From Blastobasis lacticolella (taxonomy: Eukaryota > Arthropoda > Insecta > Lepidoptera > Blastobasidae), in the NCBI GenBank assembly GCA_905147135.1, contig LR990050.1, positions 13,142,001 through 13,206,000 of the forward strand: DNA of 64,000 nt. The letters are read 5' to 3'. Below, piece after piece: positions 37,613 to 49,859 of the stretch. A program made the translations under genes and the position numbers. The notes beneath the pieces are model-generated. The model made no database searches, was not told where the DNA came from, and was given only the letters and a program-made list of their open reading frames with translations. Numbering within the stretch: the stretch's first letter is position 1; each line of letters begins with the position of its first letter.

Positions 37613-40562
37613 AAATAGAGACTGCAAACCTAACTTGTATTAGCCAGACGATGTCGGGTCAGCGCCAACACAAAGCCTTTAGATTGATGCCCAATCCAAT
37701 ATAGACTTGCATACTAAGGCCTGTGCTATACAGGGGTTGGGTATAGGTTGGCTGTACAGGGGGCGTCAATGTGAGGGCTGCCTGGAAACAGTGGTGATGA
37801 CGAGGCTTTCGCGTTTCGCGAGTGCGCACAAAGCATCCGGGAACACGTGCAGCTCTGCACAATGCCAGTTTGCATTTCCGCCCGCCGGCCGGCGGCCCGC
37901 CGTGCACTTCCTTTGCTCGCGTTTTACTTTTTATTTCCGACATTTTTGGGGTCTGTGGTCGGTGGGCGAAAATTGGATTTTTACTATCTGTGTAAGTACT
38001 AGAATTCTTTGTGCGTATGTTTTATATGGACTTCGAAACGGCAGGATTGATTTTGCTAAAATTAGGTAATCTTCGGATTAGCCCAGTGGGAAATATTGTG
38101 CGTAACCGGGCGGGTCTCTGGTAGAATTGGAGAGCTAATATTAATTTAATTATAAGGTTAGGTAACGGCGGAGGCAAGGAAGTGTAATTTACTTACAAGG
38201 TTTTCATATTTTTCATAAAACGTAGGCGTAACGTAATTTTTGTAATCGGTTCGGTGCCTGTTCCACAAACTAATATAACTGTACCTACTTACCTATATTT
38301 TTTTATCTGAAATAATGTTCTATTTTTGACAAAAATTGATATAATGTGGTCAAACCTGTAATTTAAAATACGCGGAACCTTCGCCGCGAAATGTTCCTGA
38401 CTGGTTTTTTAGGGACTGCGCTTTCATACTGCGGTCTGGATGTCATTGTGTAACTGCATTGTTGGCGGGGCTCTGGCCACATAACGCATCGTGGGTTTCG
38501 GTTTCGTTAATGATATCGGCTCATAATTGAGATTGAAATCGAAAGGAACGAACGAGGAAGCCCCGACGTGAACACAAAGGAAGGTACAGCCTATTGATTT
38601 AGTTCCGTTATTTAACAAGGATCCGATTTATATCGAAAACGAAATCGATAATTTTTTTCTTCTTAGAGAATAAAAGGAAATACATAAATTTTTGCTTTCT
38701 ATAGAAAATGTCTGCCTATTTATTTATTTATTTTCGAAGAAAGTTTACATAGACAGCTGAAGCCTAGGCTTAGGAATGTAAATGTATACACACAAAGATT
38801 TTGCGGGGTCAGATTTGTAACCAAATGCTAAAAGTGATTTTAGCTAAGTGCAAGTTGATTCCGTTATTCGTCCACCCTTTTAATCTGGTAACACCAAAAC
38901 CATGTAAACGCCACATTTAACACTTTTAATCTTCCTGACCACGGCCCGGACCGCTGTAAAGATAAGAAACACCACCATGAGAGATTTTTTTCCACATTAT
39001 TTATTTGCAATCCCACATCTTCAGGATTAAAACAAAAAGTCAAAACACCACTTCAGAGAAACAATAGACACGGGACAAAAAAATGGCACCAGTAAGTAGA
39101 TCAGATAGTAAACAAAGGATTTTTTTGACACGGATGGGAAGATAAATTGTTTGCGTCTGTTGCTGAATTGCTATTGCTAACTCAAATCTTATAGACTACA
39201 AAATAAGGTACAGTTTCGTGTTTCTGTTACATCTACATTAAAGGTAATGTAAGGTAATTCTCCATTGTGGTCAAGTTTTGATTATTGCTATCTTTGCATT
39301 ATCTGTAATGGCGTCAAAACTTATGTCCGGCATACGGCGTGATACAGGAAGGTGTCATAGCAGGAGGCCCGCGCCCGCACAAGGTGACGTCTCATTTTCC
39401 TTAGAATTACGGCAGCAAGGGTTGTTATCGACAAATTGAGTTGCCAAAATATACCCGGGAGGTCCCAGAAGCCAATTGTTCGAAACAATGATATTTTGCC
39501 ACACGACGTGATTGATTTGTGCGGTTTCGTGCCTAGTGAATTGTGTTCGTGATCGGAAGTGATCTATTTTGGATCTTGGGTGTCCTTCAAATTGCTAGGT
39601 GGCCACATTGGGGTGTCATATAATAAGCCAGTTTCGAGGTGATTTTGTGACACTTTTTAGTTAGGCAAAAAGTATTCCGTATTAATTTAATTGGCTTCCG
39701 GTTGCTCTGATTATTCGGAGAGTAAATGGAAAATGTGTTTCTGCGCCATCTCAGGAAGATTTACTTTTGACATAAGTGACAGCGTCATAAATGTAATAAC
39801 ATTCGCAAAAATGCCGTATGACATTATGCAGGTTGACGAGCTGTCCCCCAAAGGGTGAATTAAATAAGCATGTTGTGCTACTTGACAAATTACGCTTGCT
39901 ATTTTTCACGTTAATTAATAAAACGCCAGAAGCAAATACGGATCAGGGTTATTTAGTGTCCAATTACTGATTTGTCGTTCCAGTAATGCGGAATGACAGT
40001 CAACTGGAACGACATTCACAAGCTTAAAGAATATTTTGAGCCTCTCGAAAATAGCATTTTGCCTTCCCGCTGAGGACAAGGCTCTTTGTTCTACCAATAG
40101 ACATTCCGAACGACTTTACGTTGTGGATGTAATTTATTAAAGCGTTAATAATCCCATTACTATGACCGGTTCAGAAGCAACTGTATGTTAAAATAAATAG
40201 CTTACCATGTATCTTACTTCGGCGGATATAGCCTTTAAGCGAAGTAATATTTGTAATTATATCATAATGTCTAGGCTTGACGTTAAAAATATTATTGACG
40301 CTATTAAACGGATGGTCTGCGTTCCCTTTGATATTCTTCATAGTATAATTTACGTTGCTGGTAGATTTGTCAAACGACAAGTTTGATCTTTCACGTTTCT
40401 CGGTGCTTCCTTATAGACGAAATGTCAATAAACATTTACGAATTTTGTATCCTTTTTAGCCAAAAATTCAACTCTACAATCTACGTTTTGGTTAAAATAT
40501 TAAGAATCAAGATTTATTTTATTAACTTTCTAGGCACATAGACGGACGGTCCACCTTTTTTT
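37613..40562. other. Intergenic; GC-rich patch 37780-37935
   Basis: The patch contains GAACACGTGCAGCTC and a palindromic CGCCGGCCGGCG; a 120-codon plus-strand frame across it (37707-38069) has no recognisable domain. It may be a promoter or enhancer. The rest shows nothing. Confidence 0.4.
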
Positions 40563-40740
40563 ATGTCATACGGTAGGCAAACAGGCAAGCGGGATGGAAA
40601 GTGGTCACCACATTCCACATCCACCACAGGTCAGGACATTAGCAACACCAAGAGTATCGCCAATGCGTTACCCACCTCTATAACACATTGCTCTAGCAAC
40701 AAAAAGGCAAATGCCACTCCACTGCCAAAGCCACGGTGCC
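40563..40740 (-). mobile_element. LINE 3' UTR fragment
   Basis: TGTCATACGGTAGGCAAACA, GGCAAGCGGGATGGAAAGTG, GTCACCACATTCC and ACATTAGCAACACCAAGAGT form the reverse complement of the common UTR with ...GGTGTTGC...TCCATGGGCGGCGGTGA...ACCATCAGGTG. It is extended on the right by a decayed part with AATGCGTTACCC. Confidence 0.65.
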
Positions 40741-40854
40741 CCAAATCCCCACCCCATGGAGCACTGGAAACCTTACTCACCTACTCACTCACTATTTAAA
40801 AGAGTATTATTTAGCTGCGATATTCTGTAAGGTGGAGGTACTTCCCCAGTCGGG

Positions 40855-41005
40855 CGGCTCCAATTTTAACGAGATACCCCGCTATGCCCTACCACTCTTA
40901 TAACTCTCTCTCCACCTGATGGAAAGCGGCCACCGTCGTCCAGGACATCTGCAACCTAAGGGGAGCGGATGCGGGGCTGGCCTTAGAGGCCTTTTAAAAA
41001 GCCCC
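40855..41005 (-). mobile_element. LINE 3' UTR fragment, decayed
   Basis: CACCTGATGGAAAGCGGCCA, CCGTCGTCCAGGACATCTGC and AACCTAAGGGG fit the same UTR family as 40563-40740, which lies about 115 bp to the left. GC-rich flanks on both sides (CAGTCGGGCGGCTCC; GCGGGGCTGGCC) may be older parts of it. Confidence 0.5.
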
Positions 41006-42029
41006 ACGCTGTAGTGCAAAGAAATTTCACTTTCATTACTCCACACTACAACAGAACCAGTTCCTAAGGTGATTTCATCTAGTACAAGTACCTACATTAT
41101 GAAAATTGCCATACAAAAAAAGCACAATAATGTGCCTGTCTTAAGTGAAACTGTAGCTAAGTCAATGTCCTATAAAGCGGCTCTAATGACAGATTTTTAC
41201 ATGCCCTTAGGGTAACACTTAAGGAGCTATGCAGAACTGGTGACACTCGGTAAAATTTGCTATCTTCTAACCACTCCTTGATCATACACTGGGAACTGGT
41301 TACAACATAGGTATAAGGTTTCTGTTTTTAGGATAATTGCTGTGTCAGGCAACCCTGACACCCTGTCATTGGAATGCACATTTTGTACCAAGATTGCATG
41401 TTTGTTGAGAAAGATAAAATGTCATAATTGTACTATATTATCTTGTCATGTATGGAATGTTTTGTTTTTGAGAGCTTTGAGACAAAACTTTCGAGGTGAG
41501 TTTGGTCCCATCATCACTTAGTAGCAAGTGAGACGGCCGCGAAATATTTGGGTAAAAAAATGAATTCTAGAGATATGGTCTTGGTATTATGAATTCCTAA
41601 TTCAATTATTTTAAAATAGGCACCTATACGTTTGATATTTCTACTTTAGATTTTTATGAAACTTGGGGTTAATAAATGAAAAGTAGTTTCTTGGAGGTCT
41701 TCCAGTAAGGGGCTCTACTAATTTGGCTAGATTTCCTTTGTTACACGCCGCATAAGCCCCTGATTGGTCGAATTAGCTGCGGCGCATGCGTGACCGCGAC
41801 TATTCCGAGTCATTGCGTGAAGCGTCTATATAGTATGAGAAATTGTCCAAGAGCTCCAACTGAATTAAAAGTAATTGCGTAATTTAAACTCATATCGCTC
41901 TGAGATCCTACGTTCATTCATTTTTATTGCGCCCAGCAAGATACGCTTATAAAGACTATATTTAACACTCGCTTTAATCGTTAAAATAATTGTAATTGAT
42001 TTTTGTAACGAGAAAACATCAGCCTTGAC
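41006..42029. other. Intergenic; weak TATA-like site
   Basis: CTATATAG at about 41827 sits downstream of a GC-richer stretch (41750-41820), but no reading frame follows. Otherwise nothing recognised. Confidence 0.35.
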
Positions 42030-42078
42030 TGATAACTAAGCAACGTTCGCGGGTGGAACTGGATGGGTGACCATTTCG
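42030..42078 (+). repeat. 5S rRNA-related fragment (SINE3-like)
   Basis: AACTAAGCAACGTTCGCGGG followed by TGGAACTGGATGGGTGACCA resembles the 5S rRNA internal control region, with a better A box than the copy at 2089. The following 110 bp (to 42190) are GC-richer than the surroundings and may be the body of the element. A SINE-A tail lies 250 bp downstream. Confidence 0.5.
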
Positions 42079-42329
42079 TACTTTGAGCAAAGCATATTGA
42101 TACTAACTCTTTGAGGCTGGTCAAACTTCAGCACCGCAACGAGCTCGTGAGCCTTCCAATACCGCGGGCGAAGCGAGGTTGACCAAGATCTTTTGGCTAT
42201 GACCTGACACTTTTAGAACTGTCGGGAGCCGATGGGCACCCCGTGACGGTATAGTATATTAGGTTTTATTAAAACATTAGCTGTGCAACTGTGTGCTAGA
42301 TTAAAGGTCGACGCTCCTATTAGCTTCAG

Positions 42330-42412
42330 TCTTATCATCATCATCATCACCTTGGCGTTATGTCGCGGTTGCGCCCCCGCGCGGCACGCGAGGGCCCATG
42401 GTCCGCCTATCT
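42330..42412 (-). mobile_element. SINE-A tail fragment with extended trinucleotide tail
   Basis: ATCATCATCATCATCACC followed by TTGGCGTTATGTCGCGGTTG and GAGGGCCCATGGTCCGCC. Only the 3' 80 bp remain. The tail is the longest GAT run of the family in this window. Confidence 0.75.
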
Positions 42413-42683
42413 TCAAATTTATCATTATTTTTAGAATTTTCACACGATTGCCTAACTAGGCACCGAACTAAAGACGGTGGCTTGTAAATCTATACTCGCA
42501 AAAGTCGATTTTAGGTTATCAGAATATCTAAATGCCATTTAATAGAGGCAGTAAATCCAAACTATTCTGTGGCTCTAGCAATAAATCGATTTAGTTAATA
42601 GCGGTAGGCGGCGGGCATTCGATTCGTCACCGTCATTAGACTGATCTTGGCTACCGCCGGACCACCGGAAAGTTAAAGGATTG

Positions 42684-43037
42684 AATGGGCGCTTTTATAA
42701 TTTTGTCACGTAACAATATTTATTTATTTGGAAAGCTCACAGCTACAATACAGCTAGTATAGGTAGAAAAATTTGACATGGACGTCCACGATATAGGATT
42801 AATTTTAGCAGTAGTTTTCTTTGATTTGTTTTATTATACACTTATTACTACATATTTTCAATACGTTGAACCTTAATGAGAAGCCTACATTAATCTTCTA
42901 TCGTCTCGAGACGTTTTTTATTTTATCGATTATTTGACTTCTCCCTTTTAATACGTGTCCCTTTCATGCCACCTCTCGCCTATGTCGTGGACGTCCACGA
43001 TATTATCGTCACGTTACAAATTATAAAAGCGCCCATT
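42684..43037. mobile_element. MITE-like element with ~30-bp terminal inverted repeats
   Basis: The left end AATGGGCGCTTTTATAATTT is matched exactly by AAATTATAAAAGCGCCCATT at the right, with further imperfect pairing (GTCACGTAAC against GTCACGTTAC). A palindromic TGGACGTCCA occurs near both inner sides (42780 and 42988). TTG flanks both ends (42681-42683, 43038-43040), a possible 3-bp target duplication. There is no coding capacity in 354 bp. Confidence 0.75.
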
Positions 43038-43339
43038 TTGTGAGTGTCTTCAAGTGTTTTGGATGTCTACTGTAGGCCATATCGATGGCCTGAGAGGTGT
43101 TTGGTTAGGTTACAGGTGTAATTTTTGAGTAGGGAATGTTTATTGATGTAATTCTGTGTTGGTAACGTTTTATGTAATACAGGTAGATCGTATTAGATAT
43201 TCAGGGAAGTCGTATAATACCCGGACGTTGTAAACTGAATTTTTGTGTCTTATTTGCTTCACTTAGTTCTCGTATTCTTCTAAGATTTTTCCGTACTGAA
43301 AATAGATGTTAATTGATATTGTACGTAATATTGTTAATT

Positions 43340-43480
43340 AAAATGTACCTGCCCGAGCTTCAGATGCCGAGATGCAAGGAAACCGTTCAGGATCGACGTG
43401 AGTGGCGTCTTTTGGTGGTCCAAGATCCTCTTTAGGTCGCTGAGTCAGCGCACTATGTTTTGAAAACACGCATTGCAGCC
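43340..43480 (+). mobile_element. Possible LINE ORF2 C-terminal fragment
   Basis: One frame gives PRCKETVQDRREWRLLV before a stop, similar in pattern to the (Q/A)DR..WR block near the C-terminus of lepidopteran LINE reverse transcriptases. There is no GAT or A tail, and the match is short. Confidence 0.3.
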
Positions 43481-44156
43481 GGATAGGTATGTTACACCAC
43501 AAAATTTGAGGTTGGCTGAAAGAGACCTATTTTAGGGATAAGCTCCCTTTCTTACATTGCATTAATTAAAATTATAAAAAAATATTGTATTAATATGTTG
43601 TACATTATGTGTTTTTGAAACTTAATGAAACGCTGCCAGTTAATAAGAGACTGCATTTCCCGTTAAAATGAACAACGATTTTAGTAGTACACACACCTAT
43701 ACAAATATAATTTACACACACAATTTCCAGGTATTATTTCTGTATCTACTGGCAGACTACGAATCCGTTGCGATAATTATTTGTCGCGAACCATCAAAAT
43801 AAATGGACGACGTCTACTACTAAATCTGGTACAAGAGCGATTTGTTCCGCGAGTCCTGCCCGTCACTGATTGTCCCTTTCGTCACGCGGCTACCGCCCAT
43901 TAGCTACTGCACTTGCCACCGCCACTTCCTCACCGCCGCGTTTGCTATGGTCTACCTCCTCGATGACACTGTTACCTAAAACATAGTGTTTTTTCTTCTC
44001 CTCGCTGTTACCTTAACGACAATTATAACCATCAACATTGGTCACACTCCATCCAGTCATAAAAATGGAGACATCAACTTTTTGTCGTCTCCGAAATCTA
44101 CTTTCCTCATCAAGTGTCCGCTTTTCGTGTACAGCGAAGTCTTTATACAAAAAAAA
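43481..44156. other. Intergenic, nothing recognised
   Basis: AT-rich with a balanced patch at 43790-43970. No gene seen. Confidence 0.5.
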
Positions 44157-44500
44157 CATCTTGGCAGTCCCGGTTATGCTCTCACGGACGAGGTACCGGG
44201 GTCCACCTTGATCATTTACCATGATATGGCAAATCAGGTAATTACAGTGGAGCGACTGCTATCTGACCGTGATCCTGCTCCCAGAGGAATCTGACTAGAT
44301 TGGATCATGGTTATACATTCAGTCGCCTGAATGTGCAGGTTTCATAATGATGTTTTCACTCACCGTAACAGCATCGGTTAGTATTCAACTAATGTACATA
44401 ACTCTCAGAAAAGTCATTGGTTCATGGTCGCAGTGGGATTCGAACCCGGTACCTCTCACTTACGAGTCAGATAGCGTACCACTCGGCCAACGACGCTCCA
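44157..44500 (-). mobile_element. SINE-A copy, best-preserved head
   Basis: Near full length. The head (44425-44500, read on the minus strand) has a perfect Pol III A box TGGCCGAGTGG and a perfect B box GGTTCGAATCC, with the tRNA-like anticodon loop CTCGTAA. Body blocks match the other copies, and the tail is CATCTTGGC next to an A-run. It is the best candidate for a recently active copy here. It stands head-to-head with the copy at 45009. Confidence 0.9.
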
Positions 44501-45008
44501 GTCTCTAAAGTCTCTATATAAATTGAAAAAAATATTCGATTCCAGAAACAGTTCAAAAATCGAAAAGAAGACACCGACATTCTCTTTCGTCACGCTACGT
44601 CATAATTACGAATTATTGGTAATGGAATGATGTTATAATGCAACCGTAAATTCAATATTACCCATAAATGTACCTTCAATATGTGGTGTTCCAAGTGAAT
44701 TTGTCGATAGCAAGGCATGATCGGAGGCAATAAATTTTGTAAGAGCGCAAATTAACAGGTCGGGCGGAACTACGCGGCTCCTCGGCTTGTTTCTAACCCT
44801 TCATTAAGTTAAGTTGCAGCTACCAACGGCTGGAAACTCGGTGGCGGTGGTCTCGTGCTGATGGCATCCATTAATTGATTCCATTTTACCTACCGTAAGA
44901 CCAGTTGTGTAGTAATTCTCGTCGCAGTACTTAGAAGTTAGAAGATTATTTTGCTAAAAGCAATTGAAGATTTGAAAATAATAATAATTAAACTTGGAGT
45001 TTAAACTG

Positions 45009-45375
45009 AGCGTTGATGGCGTAGTGGTAAAGGTGTCCGACTCGTAAGCGTGAGGCAGCGGGTTCGAATCCCACTGCCGCCATGTACCAATGAGTCTTTT
45101 CTGATTATGCACATTAGTTGAACATTAACCGAGGCTTAAACGGTGAGGCAAAACATTGCGATGAAAGCTGCATTCAGGCGACTGAATGTATAATCATGAT
45201 TCAATCTAATCAAGTTACCTTGGTAGCCGGGTCATTGGGGTTAGATTGCAGTCGCTCCACTGTAATTATCTGATATACCAAATCCTGGATCATGGTCAAG
45301 GCGGACTCCGGGCCCTCGTGCGCAAGAGCACAACCGGAACTTAATGCCAAGATTAATAAATTAATCTTGGCAACA
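45009..45375 (+). mobile_element. SINE-A copy, near full length, palindromic tail
   Basis: The head (45011-45083) has the A box TGGCGTAGTGG and the B box GGTTCGAATCC, then CCATGTACCAATGAGTCTTT and the standard body. Instead of a GAT run the tail is a perfect 13-bp inverted repeat (45345-45372), TGCCAAGATTAAT and its complement, separated by two A. Confidence 0.88.
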
Positions 45376-46544
45376 TTCCATCTGCCTGATACTAAAGCTT
45401 AGATAACTTGAAGCTTAACGGAATAAATGTGAAATGAAATTGTGACTAGAGTCTTATGACCTATACGCAATATTTTACTAACAAATGAATATTGAATACC
45501 GAAATAATATAAATATTATTAGTAGGTACACCATCATAGTATAGTCATAGTTGCTAGATAGTGATACGTGCTAGATAACTGAAATGATAAACTTTCTACG
45601 TAAGTCTGAAAATATGTATTTATTTGTTTATTTATTTAGAAACACGATCCGGGTCTGATCTTTCGCGTAGCAGACCTTAATGGTGAGCACTACACTAATC
45701 AGATCGCACGTAAGTAATTTCACTGACATTAAGTCTGCTTCTATTCATGTACCCTTTATTTTTGATATTTTGTTCGTTATATTAGGTGCCTACCTATGAC
45801 ATTTGCGTTTTTTCGCAATTACACTTATTATCAAAATTAATACTTGATTTTGAAAACAGGATTTTTCTCATGTTTTTATAGGGGTTTCAAAATACCTCTT
45901 TGCCATTACGAATAATTGTCCTGAATTACATGGAAGTTACAAGCTTCACCACCACTCACGCTTATCAGTTGTGATGACAAATGGCAGCATGACATAAACA
46001 GGCTTGTCAAGCCAACTGACCGTGTGTGGGAAGAAATTTCGGAAGGACATCATGCCAAATGGGTGGGATCAAGCAAAAATGGGCGGGGTCAAGCCTATTT
46101 TTGTCATGCCAACGCATATGCTACAAAAAGGTACACAATAACAGCACCTTTTTACTTTTTTCAGTAGTTTAGGACAGAAGTACAGAACTCTTTCAAAAAT
46201 AGCTCGGAGAAAGCTCTGAGAGAAAAGTAAAATTTTCTGATTTTATCGACTACAGACAGAAAAGAGAGCTTTTACAAGATTACAGATCTAATACATTAAT
46301 TATAATTTTAATTTACCGAGGACAGGGTAAATCCATCTTGAGGAGTACCGCCGCCTATCCCTGCCGCCTAGCAACAATGTTGCATTTTTGTGTTACGACT
46401 TGCAGGATAACATGGCAAGCGTAATTATAGTCATGAGGCAAGTCATATTAGTTCTCTCAGCAAAAATGCACCTGTGCCTTTGCATGTTTGTCACATGTTA
46501 AATACATGACGTACTGTGTAGTTCCAAAAGAACATTCTTCCTGG
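45376..46544. other. Intergenic; short 20-bp-spaced duplication
   Basis: AAATGGGTGGGATCAAGC (46057-46074) and AAATGGGCGGGGTCAAGC (46077-46094) are near-identical and are bracketed by CATGCC on both sides. Otherwise nothing recognised. Confidence 0.5.
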
Positions 46545-46725
46545 TCTCTGGGGTTGTGGAATCAGCTCCCTGTGCTTCCCAAGTGAGTAACAAGAAGTTC
46601 TTCAAGAAAGGTGTGAAAGGTTATTGCAGGGTCGGTAATATGCTTGTATATTACAAAAGTACATAGGCTACGGGCGGGCCGTGTGCTCATTTGCCACCTT
46701 TATGGTATAAAAACAATAAACCTTT
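46545..46725 (+). mobile_element. LINE 3' end, 'GGTCGGTA' family
   Basis: GGGTTGTGGAATCAGCTCCC, TTCTTCAAGAAAGGTGTGAA, CAGGGTCGGTAATATGC, then GGCTACGGGCGGGCCGTGTG and TCATTTGCCACCTTTATGGT. The ORF2 end (LWNQLPVLP) is still readable; the rest is 3' UTR. Confidence 0.8.
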
Positions 46726-49024
46726 TATGTAGCGTAGATAGCCTACAACAGGCGATATTTGGCGACACAAAATATAGGTTTAAATTTCAGAGGTGAATGA
46801 ACTGTGCAAATCTTCATTCGTTACAGTTCAGAGACTATGACTCGTGCTATATCCTACTTTGTTTACGCATTGAGACAGAAAATTGGTGAGAAAATTGATG
46901 TGGTCGAAGTAGTTCCTGATGACTAAATGATTTTGTAGCAAAACGGTTATAATGTCAGTGACACAGAAATTACTTGGAATAATACCAAAGAAGAGCTAGG
47001 TATTATTTGTGGTCGGGAAAACCTGAATAGTCCTAGACATTAACCCCGAAACTAAACTCACATTCTTTTTTGTATCTAGTCAACTTCTATAAAGAAAACT
47101 TTACTTAAATAGCACCATAAACGTTGAAAGTAATTTTATATTTTAATGGACGTTGATGACTTTTAGGGCGACATCTAATGCGGGGCCTTATAGGGTCTTC
47201 GATGTAGATAACGTTATCTCTGTTTGAAGAGAGACAGATATGTATATGAAGCTGGATTTGAATTAGTAGATCCCTTACGATATCTCGACTTTGTCAAATG
47301 TGCCCCTTATAAAATTTAAAATCCAACGAGACGTCTAATAAATTAAAATTACCTAAAGATGGTGGCGCTACCTTTAAGGAATGACCATTAACAAATTGCT
47401 CTTGGTCAGATATTTTTGTAATGTCACATGTTTGTGAATGGTTTTATCTTTAGTGATCAATTTATCCGCTCGTTAGCCAGTTGATAAATGCGGTTGGATT
47501 GCTCTATGATTATAAAGTAGTTTATCAAGATAAAAGCTCTGATTAGTGTTGTAAGTATGTGTATGAGATGGGACTGTTGGAGTTTTTTTGGTGGCTACTT
47601 ATCGCTGGGGGTTTTACTGGGTCGGCAATCTCAAATGAATCCTTTCCTTACACGATTGTGGATGCTTCATTACTCTACGATTACACAGTATTTCTGCTTC
47701 TGCTTAATAATCATAAAAGACTTGCGTTGTTCGTAATAACAGCTTCGCGATACCGATCGACGTATTAGTGTTTAATTCGGCACAAAGCATTGCGGCAGTT
47801 TGCATCGGGTTCGATAAAAGGGCTGAATGCGATTAGCATATTGCTGGAACAGCGATTGTGTTAACAACCGTGAAAGAAGAAATTGTACATGAGAGAACTC
47901 GTAATTTATAGCTGATTAGGCAGGAGTGTGTGCTATAGTGTCAGAAAACAGGTGAAATAAAAATCTGCGTTGCTAAAGTCGTTAATAGGCCTATCATCAT
48001 ACTACACTTATCATATACATCTTGCTCTCGTTTCGTGGCCAATTAGTCTTTCCCACAATCAGTAAGCTGTACCAGTTTCTATGTGGAGTAATTCACCATG
48101 GCAGTAGCGGAGTGTTGCATAATCACTATGGGGAAGGCGGCATCGCGGTGACAGCTCGGGACCACCGGCGGTGAGGTTTTTTGAACAGCCTTCGTTACTG
48201 TCCCACTAACAGGTTGACGAGGTAAGTACCGAGGTTTCCTATGTTGGTGCAGTGTCACTCAATCCTTGAGAAACCGTATATTACGAACCGTATATTATGT
48301 GAAAGATAAATTTTAATATGTGACCATGCAATGGTTCGAATGATTGTTTTGTGATTTTTTTTCTATTGTTTAATCGAATTGTTGCCATAAAAATTATTTA
48401 TTTTAGTATATTTTAATTAACCTGTTTTCATTTTTGTTACAATTTGAATCAAAAATTTATTTCAGAATTTGTTGTAAACATTAGTAAAAGACGTAGGTAT
48501 GGCGTGAATAATAAATATAAAAATTTAAATTGAATTTACAAATGACAACTAAGTAACTAAATGAAACAATTACCAAACCTACAGATAGAAAATTTATCCC
48601 AGGTCCATGGTATTAGGAAAGGTTTGGTTTTAAGGGTAATTTCAAATAAGTGAAATGCACGATTATTTAGAATTTTTTATTATTATTCATCCGTTATTTA
48701 TTAATACCTATGGCCATCACAATGGAGCGGGAAGTCGTGCCAAATAGATTGAAAGTAGCGGACATTGAGCTCTCGGTCAGATTTAATTTGTAATTTTACT
48801 TTACGCGTTACGCTTTAAACAGTCGTGTTATTTACAATTTCATAAAGTAGTTAAGTTTATAACAGTTTTCATGAAATTTTCTTAAAAACTGCCAGTAGTT
48901 AAGCTAGAGATCAAAGCGCGCTATTGTCAATCCATTTGACACTAACTATATTTCGCATAAGAGCTGTTATTTCGTTTATTTCGACAAGGTGCAATCCCAT
49001 TCTGATCTCGCGCAGATGGGATAA
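46726..49024. other. Intergenic, nothing recognised
   Basis: AT-rich, with balanced composition at 47460-47830 and 48090-48200 that may be conserved non-coding sequence. A 69-codon frame at 47559 is not recognisable. Confidence 0.45.
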
Positions 49025-49072
49025 TATCATCTTGGCGTTAAAGTCCCAGTTGTTCTCTCGGCGTAAGGTAAC
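49025..49072 (-). mobile_element. SINE-A tail fragment
   Basis: ATATCATCTTGGCGTTAAAG, then TCCCAGTTGTTCTCTCGGCG. Only about 50 bp of the 3' end are recognisable. Confidence 0.55.
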
Positions 49073-49859
49073 CTTCCAAAATTCGAGCCTACAAGATCCT
49101 TGTTACTTACTCTTATGACTGGGACTGCTTACGTCATTACGTTCAAAATAAAAAAGGAAAAGTCTAACTGACTCGCTTTTAAATATTGACATCGCTTTTA
49201 TGACAGCTGTCTAGTCCGAATCATCGATAAAATTAAGCTCATTGTGGAGTTTATTGAGTGTAAATATTAATCCAGGCCATATTGTGAAAGGTCAGTACGA
49301 TATTGTGTTGACAGATGCCGATGGGCACGTAATTTCTTCCGTTATTGATAAACTGACAGTGCTCACTGTCACTTGCCACCTGGTTAGGTCATCGAACCGC
49401 ATTGTTGAGTGATAAAGACATCGACAAGTTTCCATTTAGATCGTCGACGTCCGAAATTGGCGGTGTGAACGGATTGGTCACTGGATATGAGCATGAGTGT
49501 GGAGTAAGCGGTGAGATGTGCAATAATCGTACTGGTTGCCATTACTTTATTCCATAAGGCTTTATTGGGAACATGTATAAGTGATCGTCCGTACGCGGAG
49601 GCTCGATATATCACCGCGGCACACGTTTTTGCGGCGGTCGCGTCCTCCTGGCGATTTTTATGTGGTTTAATTCGAACGCAGCCAGTGGCGGTATCGGCCC
49701 TAATTATTTGAATAGCGCGACGCGACGCACCTTTGACTAAAGCCGATAGGGCGTGGACAGGGAAACCGTTGGGAGTCATTCTTTTTGGGGTTTGAGAATA
49801 GTGATGTCTTGATGCGGGTTACGTTTGTTTCATTGTTCTGATAATCATAAATATGCTTG
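49073..49859. other. Candidate conserved non-coding block
   Basis: Balanced composition with a 131-codon minus-strand frame (49384-49779) and a long overlapping plus-strand frame (49511-49711). Neither translation is recognisable, and openness on both strands points to constrained composition rather than coding. Confidence 0.35.

Noticed and set aside
41827..41834. CTATATAG as a TATA-box promoter
   Set aside because: No initiator at the right distance and no reading frame or transcript sign downstream.
49384..49779. 131-codon minus-strand ORF as a gene
   Set aside because: The opposite strand is also open, there is no domain or good start context, and it fits a compositional or conserved non-coding block better.
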